Shown here one piece after another: positions 57,887 to 64,000 of a stretch of 64,000 nucleotides of DNA (within the stretch, counting starts at the first letter, position 1; each line of letters begins with the position of its first letter). The DNA comes from Oscillospiraceae bacterium (GTDB taxonomy: Bacteria > Bacillota > Clostridia > Oscillospirales > Ruminococcaceae), in NCBI GenBank assembly GCA_900768125.1, contig CAAGBS010000038.1, positions 163,265 to 227,264 on the forward strand, written 5' to 3'. A program made the position numbers and the translations under genes. The notes below the pieces were generated by a model. It had not been told where the DNA came from and made no database searches. It worked only from the letters and a program-made list of their open reading frames with translations.

Positions 57887-57915
57887 TTGACATTTTCCGC
57901 GCAAGGTACTATAAT
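57887..57915 (+). promoter_or_regulatory. Promoter of the ugd operon
   Basis: TTGACA (57887-57892), 17-base spacer and TATAAT (57910-57915), the best-matching promoter in this end of the window. Confidence 0.8.
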
Positions 57916-57986
57916 ATAATAGTTAAGCTGTGTCTCTGTAAGCAGAGGATTAAAAATAAAATTTCCATTCAGGGGGAAACACACAT

Positions 57987-59180
57987 ATGAAAATAACCGT
58001 AGCGGGAACAGGTTACGTTGGTCTTTCAATGGCTGTGCTGCTGGCGCAGAACAACGACGTCACCGCAGTCGATATCATTCCGGAAAAGGTCGCGCTCATC
58101 AATTCCAAAAAATCGCCCATCGCGGACAAGTACATTGAGGAATACCTCGCTGAAAAGCCGCTGTCCCTTACCGCGACAGCAGAGTGGAAGACCGCGTATG
58201 CTTCAGCTGAGATAGTAATAATCGCTACTCCCACGAATTACGACGCTGAGAAAAACTACTTCGACACCTCGTCCGTTGAAAGCGTCATCGACCAGGTGCT
58301 TTCAGTAAACAACGGCTGCACCATCGTTGTGAAGTCCACCGTGCCGGTCGGATTCACCGCAGGTCTTCACCAGAAATATTCGGAAAATGCCCACCGCATA
58401 ATATTCTCTCCGGAGTTCCTGAGAGAAGGTCAGGCGCTCTATGATAACCTTTATCCCTCACGTATAATCGTTGGTGCTCCGCAGGAGTGGGCTGACTCAG
58501 TGGAAAGGGCAAACGTCTTCGCAGGGCTTCTCCAGCAGGGCGCTATCAAGCAGGATATACCCACGCTGCACCTGAATCCCACCGAAGCGGAAGCGGTAAA
58601 GCTGTTCAGCAACACCTACCTTGCGCTGCGCGTTGCGTACTTCAACGAGCTGGACACCTATGCTGAGATGAAGGGTCTCAACGCCCGAGAGATAATCGAC
58701 GGCGTGGGACTTGACCCGCGTATCGGTTCGCATTATAACAACCCCAGCTTCGGCTACGGCGGCTACTGCCTGCCCAAGGACACAAAGCAGCTTCTCGCAA
58801 ACTACGCCGACGTGCCCAACGATATCATCACGGCAATAGTTGCCGCAAACAAGACCCGCAAGGACTACATCGCGGACCACATCGCTTCTATGAAGCCGCA
58901 GACGGTCGGCGTGTACCGCCTTACGATGAAATCCAACTCGGACAATTTCCGCCAGAGTTCCATACAGGGCATAATGAAGCGCCTTGAGAAGCGCGGGATA
59001 AAGGTGATAATTTTCGAGCCGACCCTGAAAGCCGACCAGAAATTCTTCGACTATGAAGTATGCCGCGACTTCGATGATTTCAAGCGCCGCTCAGACGTTA
59101 TCCTTGCAAACCGCATGAGCAGCGAACTGAACGACGTAAGCGGCAAGGTGTACACAAGAGACATTTACAGCAGGGACTAA
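57987..59180 (+). CDS. ugd: UDP-glucose 6-dehydrogenase family protein
   Basis: A 397-residue NAD-dependent enzyme oxidising UDP-glucose to UDP-glucuronate, a precursor of surface polysaccharide. The Rossmann start MKITVAGTGYVGLSMAVLLA, the middle KSTVPVGFTAGLHQKY and SPEFLREGQALYDNLYPSRI, and FGYGGYCLPKDTKQ with the catalytic Cys261 are all present. Length fits the short bacterial form. GGGGGAAA precedes the ATG. The hybrid sensor kinase gene begins 40 bases later with no terminator between. Dehydrogenases for other UDP-sugars have similar sequences, so specificity is likely but not certain. Confidence 0.92.
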   Translation: MKITVAGTGYVGLSMAVLLAQNNDVTAVDIIPEKVALINSKKSPIADKYIEEYLAEKPLSLTATAEWKTAYASAEIVIIATPTNYDAEKNYFDTSSVESVIDQVLSVNNGCTIVVKSTVPVGFTAGLHQKYSENAHRIIFSPEFLREGQALYDNLYPSRIIVGAPQEWADSVERANVFAGLLQQGAIKQDIPTLHLNPTEAEAVKLFSNTYLALRVAYFNELDTYAEMKGLNAREIIDGVGLDPRIGSHYNNPSFGYGGYCLPKDTKQLLANYADVPNDIITAIVAANKTRKDYIADHIASMKPQTVGVYRLTMKSNSDNFRQSSIQGIMKRLEKRGIKVIIFEPTLKADQKFFDYEVCRDFDDFKRRSDVILANRMSSELNDVSGKVYTRDIYSRD

Positions 59181-59220
59181 AAGCCGACTCTAAAAAGATA
59201 AAAAATAGGGGGTATTCCCG

Positions 59221-62094
59221 ATGGATTCGATTATTTCAGGAACTTTCAGAATGGTTATCCGCGGGGGATGCCCCCATCAGCTTTTTCTTGACGATGATTT
59301 CTTGAAGCTCATGGGCATAGGCGACAATTCTGACCCGGAGGGCAATTACAGCGCCTGGGAGGAGTGCGTCCACCCCGACGATATCCCGCTCATCAAGGAA
59401 GCTATAGAAAGCACTATCCACGGGCTGCGCACAGAGGTAAAATACCGCTGGCAGCACAAGACCCGCGGGCTGTACACCGCGTACAGTTCCGGAATGCTCG
59501 CCGGAAAGGAAAACGGCTGCATAACCATCTACGGCTTCTTCAAGGGCGTGCCGGCGGACCGCACTCAACTCTACCGCTATGACCCCGACCTGCAGCTGCT
59601 GACAAGACTGCTCGCGGAAAAAATGCTGGACAGCTTCGCATTCTGCGCGCTGGTCGATATCGATAACGACCGTCTGATGCTGCTCAACGACTATTTCAAC
59701 ACCAGCACCAACGCAGGCAGGGAATGCAGCTATGACGAATGGCTTGAGAATTTCCAGCTGTTCCTGCACCCTGACGACAGACCGCGCCTCAAGGAGCTGC
59801 TTGTCAGAAACAACATTTCTTCCCTGTTCTCCGGAACTGACGAGGTGCACGGGGAATTTCGCTTCAGGCGTCCGGAGGGTTACTGCTGGGTAAATCTTCG
59901 GCTTGTCAAGATGAAGCAGAAGCTCGTGGGAAGATACCCCTGGTTCATTGTTTTCCGGCGTATCGACGCAGATCACCGCGCAGTTTTCATGGAAGAACTG
60001 CGCAACCGGCTGATAAACGGGCTAGCGATACCCTACCTGATCCTTGACCTCGTAGACCTCCGCGCCGACAACTTCTATTCCACCACTGACAAGCACGGAC
60101 TTTTCGCGGAGCATTTTGATGAGATAGGCGGCTACGCTGAAGCGCTGGCAAGGTTCTCCGACAGCTGCGGGTGCAGCGAGAGCGACAAGAACGCTATACT
60201 ATTCAATTTCAACGCTGAAAATATGACGCAGCGCTTCGCTGCCGGAGAACACCTCATCGAATGCGAGGTTTGCCAGAACTCCGGGGAGCACCCTGAATGG
60301 ATCCGTATTCAGGCGTTCATGTCCGCAACGGACGAGAATGGAGACCCTGCCATGGCGATACTCACCGTGCAAAAGATAACCGCTGAGAAACTGAAAGAGC
60401 TCCGCTACCAGCAGCGGCTGGAACGCGCGCTTCGCACCGAGAGCCAGTACCGCCAGGCGATACTCTCAAACGCCATCGCCGTTTACACCTACAATATAAC
60501 CCGCGATACCATCTATGACGAGGTCATCGAGCAGGAGGGAGTTGAGCCGCTGCTTCCTCAGATGGGACTTCAGCCGCCCTGCTCCTATGATGAATACATC
60601 GTCAAAAAATCCGAGTTTTTCGCCGACCGCCAGACTGCGGAGAATTTCCGCAGGACATTCTGCACCTCGACGCTCGCGGATATGTACAACAGTCACCGCC
60701 GCAGCTTCGATACTGAATACGAATTTAAAATCGGAGACCGCACGGGGTATTTCCGCGAAGCGGTCATACTCACCCAGGATATGGATACCGGCGACATCTG
60801 GGGTCTGACCTATGTGCGCAACATCACCCACGAGCACGAGCGCGCCACCCAGGTGGAGCAGGCTCTCCGTGACGCATTCGACCAGGCGCAGCACGCAAAC
60901 TCCGCGAAAACGCTCTTCATGAGCCAGATGAGCCACGATATACGCACGCCGCTGAATTCCATACTCGGCATGTCCGCCATCGCGCAGGAGCACATCGACG
61001 ATGACGTGCGCGTCAACGACTGCCTGGAAAAGATACAGACTTCCGGACGGCACCTGCTGGAGATAATCAATAACGTCCTCGACCTTTCCGCGATAGAAAG
61101 CGGCAAAACCACCCTCGCCTGCGAGCCGTTCGACCTGGGCGTATTCATCGAGGACACCGCCAGCACGATACGCACCCTCGCGGACAAAAAGCACCAGCAC
61201 TTCACCGTTGAGATACAGGACGGAATAAACAAATCCGTGCTGGGCGACCAGACCAAGCTGCGCCAGCTTCTGATGAACATTCTCAGCAACGCAGTCAAAT
61301 ATACCGGAACGGACGGCGAGATAGAGCTTTCCGTCAAGGAGCTGAATCCCGACCACCACGGCATATGCAGGTATCTTTTCACCGTCAGGGACAACGGCAT
61401 AGGCATGAGCCACGAGTTCCAGCAGAAAATATACGACCCATTCGTGCGCGCCGACGACGACCGGATAAGCGGCATTCAGGGCACGGGTCTCGGAATGGCG
61501 ATAGCGATCAACATCGCGCGAATGATGAACGGCGATATTTCGATAAACAGCGAGGTCGGAAAAGGCTCGGTGTTCGAAGTCACTATATGTCTCAAAAAGG
61601 GCAAGTCCGAGAATGACTACATCGGCGGGATATCAATGGAAGAACAGCCCCGCCGCGAGCGCATGTCAGACTACGACTTCGGCGGGAAACGCGTGCTTCT
61701 TGCGGAGGACCTGGATTTCAACGCCGAGATAGCTTCGGAATTTCTCGCGGAGGCGAACATCGTCACCGACGTAGCGCACAACGGCGCCGAGGCGGTCGAG
61801 ATGTTCAGCAAGTCACCCGCCGGATACTACAGCATGATATTTATGGATATCCAGATGCCGGTGATGGACGGCTATCACGCCGCAGACAATATCCGTTCGC
61901 TTGAACGCCCGGACGCAAAGACAGTCCCAATGCTCGCGATGACCGCAAACGCATTCATCGAAGACGTCAAGGCAGCCAAGGAGCACGGAATGAACGGGCA
62001 TATCTCCAAACCGCTGGAGATAAGGACGCTTATTTCCGAGCTGTGCAAGTGGCTTCCGGAATATACTATCAAGGATAAGAGTGGAACAAAATGA
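59221..62094 (+). CDS. Hybrid sensor histidine kinase with PAS domains and receiver
   Basis: A 957-residue signalling protein with no membrane helix or signal peptide. The N-terminal 540 residues hold several PAS/PAC-like modules, with repeated HPDD turns such as ECVHPDDIPLIKEAI and LFLHPDDRPRLKELL. The dimerisation/H-box is FMSQMSHDIRTPLNSILGMS with His572. The ATPase has NILSNAVKYTG, DNGIGMSHE and GTGLGMAIAI. The receiver (about 820-945) has LLAEDLDFNAEIA, the phospho-acceptor Asp876 in IFMDIQMPVMDGYH and a Lys in HISKPLE. It likely senses a cytoplasmic cue and acts through an HPt protein elsewhere. It lies 40 bases after ugd and overlaps the next gene by four bases. Confidence 0.9.
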   Translation: MDSIISGTFRMVIRGGCPHQLFLDDDFLKLMGIGDNSDPEGNYSAWEECVHPDDIPLIKEAIESTIHGLRTEVKYRWQHKTRGLYTAYSSGMLAGKENGCITIYGFFKGVPADRTQLYRYDPDLQLLTRLLAEKMLDSFAFCALVDIDNDRLMLLNDYFNTSTNAGRECSYDEWLENFQLFLHPDDRPRLKELLVRNNISSLFSGTDEVHGEFRFRRPEGYCWVNLRLVKMKQKLVGRYPWFIVFRRIDADHRAVFMEELRNRLINGLAIPYLILDLVDLRADNFYSTTDKHGLFAEHFDEIGGYAEALARFSDSCGCSESDKNAILFNFNAENMTQRFAAGEHLIECEVCQNSGEHPEWIRIQAFMSATDENGDPAMAILTVQKITAEKLKELRYQQRLERALRTESQYRQAILSNAIAVYTYNITRDTIYDEVIEQEGVEPLLPQMGLQPPCSYDEYIVKKSEFFADRQTAENFRRTFCTSTLADMYNSHRRSFDTEYEFKIGDRTGYFREAVILTQDMDTGDIWGLTYVRNITHEHERATQVEQALRDAFDQAQHANSAKTLFMSQMSHDIRTPLNSILGMSAIAQEHIDDDVRVNDCLEKIQTSGRHLLEIINNVLDLSAIESGKTTLACEPFDLGVFIEDTASTIRTLADKKHQHFTVEIQDGINKSVLGDQTKLRQLLMNILSNAVKYTGTDGEIELSVKELNPDHHGICRYLFTVRDNGIGMSHEFQQKIYDPFVRADDDRISGIQGTGLGMAIAINIARMMNGDISINSEVGKGSVFEVTICLKKGKSENDYIGGISMEEQPRRERMSDYDFGGKRVLLAEDLDFNAEIASEFLAEANIVTDVAHNGAEAVEMFSKSPAGYYSMIFMDIQMPVMDGYHAADNIRSLERPDAKTVPMLAMTANAFIEDVKAAKEHGMNGHISKPLEIRTLISELCKWLPEYTIKDKSGTK

Positions 62095-62939
62095 AAAGAA
62101 TAGTCACGATACAGGATTTTTCCTGCGTGGGGAGCTGTTCGCTGACTGCTGCGATACCAGTTCTGTCGGCGGCGGGGGTGGAATGCTGCGGCATTCCGAC
62201 CGCGCTTCTCTCCAACCACACGGGATTCCCCACGTTTTACAGCATAGACCTCACGAACGAGCTTTCCCCGATAAGCGACCAGCTGGAGCGTGAGCACATC
62301 GACTTTGACGGCATATACACAGGCTACATCGCTTCGATAGAACAGATAGAGCACATCGAGGAGTTTATCCACAGGTTCAGAAAGCCGGGCACGCCGCTTT
62401 TCATAGACCCGGTGATGGGCGACAACGGAAAGATGTACGCCGCCCTCACGAACGACTATCCAGAAAGAATGCGGCGTTTTATCAAAGGCGCGGATATAAT
62501 CACACCGAATATCACGGAAGCCTGCCTGCTGACCGGACGCAGCTTCAATCCCTGCCCCACGCTCCACGAAACGAAAGAAATGCTGCTGGAGCTGTGCGGA
62601 CTGGGAGTGAAGTTTGCAGTGATCACCGGCTTCTCTGAAAAGGGACAGCTTGGCGCGGTCGGCTGCTTTGACGGCGAATTTACCGAGTGTCTTACGCCGA
62701 AAAAGGACGTTGCGTGCTCCGGCACCGGAGACGTTTTCGCTTCGGCGCTGCTTGGTGCAGTCCTGCGCGGCGCTGACAACGCTAAAGCGCTGGAGATAGC
62801 AACAAAGTTCACATTTACGGCGGTAGACTACACCGCGGCCGCCGCCGACCGCCGCTTCTACGGGATACACTTCCAGCCGGTTCTCGGCGAATACATCAGA
62901 ATGCTCGACGGTATAGAAAAGGGGCGCGGGAATGCCTGA
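62091..62939 (+). CDS. Pyridoxal/pyridoxamine kinase (PdxK/PdxY-like, ribokinase fold)
   Basis: A 282-residue kinase that should phosphorylate B6 vitamers to the PLP precursor. The start VTIQDFSCVGSCSLTAAIPV, then TALLSNHTGF, VMGDNGKMYAA and the ATP/catalytic site CSGTGDVFASALLG fit the clostridial pyridoxamine kinase group. ATG 62091 overlaps the hybrid-kinase TGA by four bases, and the gene overlaps the DMT transporter gene by eight bases, so the unit ugd to the transporter may be translated together. ThiD-like hydroxymethylpyrimidine kinase is a less likely alternative because the substrate loop is of PdxY type. Confidence 0.87.
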   Translation: MKRIVTIQDFSCVGSCSLTAAIPVLSAAGVECCGIPTALLSNHTGFPTFYSIDLTNELSPISDQLEREHIDFDGIYTGYIASIEQIEHIEEFIHRFRKPGTPLFIDPVMGDNGKMYAALTNDYPERMRRFIKGADIITPNITEACLLTGRSFNPCPTLHETKEMLLELCGLGVKFAVITGFSEKGQLGAVGCFDGEFTECLTPKKDVACSGTGDVFASALLGAVLRGADNAKALEIATKFTFTAVDYTAAAADRRFYGIHFQPVLGEYIRMLDGIEKGRGNA

Positions 62940-63819
62940 GCAAAGGAAAAAAGGACTTTCCCGGCTGAACAAAGCGATACTTTTCCTTATCACGTCCGCG
63001 TTCTTTTTCGCGCTGATGAACATGTTCGTGCGGCTTTCCGGTGATGTCCCGACTATTCAGAAGACGTTTTTCCGGAATTTCTTCGCGCTGTTCATTGCGA
63101 GCGGCGCTATGATAAAGAACCGCTGCTCGATAATCCCGCCAAAGGGCGCGAGGTTCGACCTTTTCATGCGCGCGGCGTGCGGCTATGCGGGAGTAATACT
63201 TAACTTCTACGCCATCGACAGGCTGAGTATTTCGGACGCTTCACTGCTGAACAAGATGTCGCCGTTCTTCGCGATAATCTTTTCGACATTCCTGCTGAAA
63301 GAGCGTGCGAATAAGGTGCAGTGGGCAATAATCATCACTGCGTTCATAGGAGCGCTGTTCGTCATCAAGCCCACTTTCCAGAATGCGGAGCTGGGGGCTT
63401 CGATTGCGGGCTTCTGCGGCGGAATGTGCGCTGGGGCTGCCTATACGTTCGTTCGCCGGGCGACTGGCAAGGGAGTCAAGGGCTATTATGTGGTGTTCTT
63501 TTTCTCGGCGTTCTCGACTCTGGTTGCATTCCCGCTGATGCAGCCGGAGTTCAAGCTGATGACATGGTTCCAGATTCTCATGCTGGTGGGTTCTGGAGTC
63601 AGCGCCGCCATCGCGCAGTTCTGCATTACTACTGCGTATTCTTATGCACCGGCGAAGGAGGTCTCCATCTACGATTATTCGCAGATAATTTTCGCGGCGC
63701 TTATCGGATTCATTGTGCTGGATCAGGTCCCGGACGTGCTGAGCTTTGTGGGATATGCGATAATCATTACGGCAGCGTTCGTGATGTTCAGGTACAATAA
63801 TCGGAATACTGAAAAATAA
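62932..63819 (+). CDS. DMT-superfamily (EamA) transporter
   Basis: A 295-residue membrane protein with ten helices in two EamA halves: the first begins KAILFLITSAFFFALMNMFV, the second near residue 155 with AELGASIAGFCGGMCAGAAY. The pattern of a short loop between helices and ending VGYAIIITAAFVMFRY is typical. Members export amino acids, nucleotides or other metabolites; the substrate is unknown. It is last in the unit and overlaps pdxK-like coding sequence by eight bases. A terminator follows. Confidence 0.9.
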   Translation: MPEQRKKGLSRLNKAILFLITSAFFFALMNMFVRLSGDVPTIQKTFFRNFFALFIASGAMIKNRCSIIPPKGARFDLFMRAACGYAGVILNFYAIDRLSISDASLLNKMSPFFAIIFSTFLLKERANKVQWAIIITAFIGALFVIKPTFQNAELGASIAGFCGGMCAGAAYTFVRRATGKGVKGYYVVFFFSAFSTLVAFPLMQPEFKLMTWFQILMLVGSGVSAAIAQFCITTAYSYAPAKEVSIYDYSQIIFAALIGFIVLDQVPDVLSFVGYAIIITAAFVMFRYNNRNTEK

Positions 63820-63825
63820 AAAATT

Positions 63826-63856
63826 AGGGGTTGCAGTAGTGCGATCCCTTTTTTAA
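63826..63856 (+). terminator. Terminator of the ugd-to-DMT unit
   Basis: AGGGGTTGCA (63826-63835) pairs with TGCGATCCCT (63840-63849), with two G-U pairs and loop GTAG, followed by TTTTTT. Confidence 0.75.
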
Positions 63857-63872
63857 ACTATAATTTAAGTTT

Positions 63873-64000
63873 AAAGCGCAGAGAGCAAGCGGGAGGGGCA
63901 AGTCCATCCCTTACGATGGCCGGCGAGCAATTGTAGAATCTGCACAAACCCCTTATTGGGGTCAAGGGGACTAGTTCCCTTGCGGGTCGAGGGCAGCGCC
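63873..64000. repeat. Start of a GC-rich intergenic repeat, cut by the window edge
   Basis: The end of the window has no gene. It contains gcgggaggggcaag, shared with the hairpin at 52563-52600, then CCCC/GGGG and TCAAGGGGA/TTCCCTTG-type short inverted repeats. From memory such strings are common between genes in Ruminococcus genomes. Its far end is not visible. Confidence 0.45.

Noticed and set aside
1..64000. Prophage, conjugative element, defence island or CRISPR array
   Set aside because: No integrase, transposase, phage structural gene, restriction or Cas gene, and no regular spaced repeats were found by reading the window.

Overview
The window looks like chromosome from an anaerobic, plant-fibre-degrading gut Firmicute of the Ruminococcus / Oscillospiraceae type. 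This is inference from gene content and style: a clostridial-order rnfCDGEAB cluster, LL-diaminopimelate aminotransferase, SpoIIID, rubrerythrin, a bile salt hydrolase, several glycoside hydrolases for mannan, galactoside and arabinoxylan side chains, GC-rich codon use with AT-rich intergenic DNA, SD sites of the AGGAGG type and many TTGACA-17-TATAAT promoters. No rRNA, tRNA, CRISPR array, transposase or phage module was seen.

Layout. 1-7.5 kb: a partial AraC-type regulator divergent from a GH36 alpha-galactosidase, then leftward genes for a DUF308 membrane protein, a GH43 lipoprotein, a YbaK-type deacylase and a DUF819 membrane protein. 7.5-9 kb: enolase. 9-11.5 kb: leftward tetR, GNAT and P-loop/GNAT fusion genes, plus a MarR remnant. 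11.6-17.3 kb: an operon of MBOAT acyltransferase, DHHW partner and a large LuxR/STAND regulator. 17.6-22.6 kb: the six-gene Rnf ion pump, divergent from dapL. 24-27 kb: the operon murA, walJ-like, Dabb, DNA glycosylase. 27.5-30.2 kb: two small secreted proteins with an SP(D/E)TG cell-wall motif, spoIIID, a zinc-ribbon protein and rubrerythrin. 30.2-36.5 kb: mannan island with a broken GH5-like gene, an ECF S component, two GH26 or GH26-like enzymes, a DUF11 protein and a DUF4358 lipoprotein. 36.6-38.4 kb: PARG-like macrodomain and a metallophosphatase. 38.4-45.3 kb: the complete phosphate regulon pstSCAB-phoU-phoB-phoR. 45.4-54 kb: P-loop kinase, NlpC/P60 pseudoenzyme, HD hydrolase with a large GH2, FapA-like and AI-2E-family genes. 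54.4-64 kb: small XRE regulator, chemotaxis-receptor pseudogene, RlmD-type methyltransferase, bile salt hydrolase, then the rightward unit ugd, hybrid kinase, pyridoxal kinase, DMT transporter.

How the genes work together. The alpha-galactosidase and both mannanase-like enzymes have no signal peptide, which fits import of galactomanno-oligosaccharides and their breakdown inside the cell; two of their promoters share a near-identical motif. The Rnf complex supplies ion-motive force from reduced ferredoxin. The Pho cluster is self-contained.

The most unusual observations are: two intergenic elements that each sit inside a rho-independent terminator and are flanked by direct copies of its hairpin; a PstS whose two halves are in circularly permuted order; an NlpC/P60 protein that has lost its catalytic residues; a P-loop kinase/GNAT fusion; an RnfE with a cysteine-rich tail; and two cell-surface proteins with an SPxTG rather than LPxTG signal.
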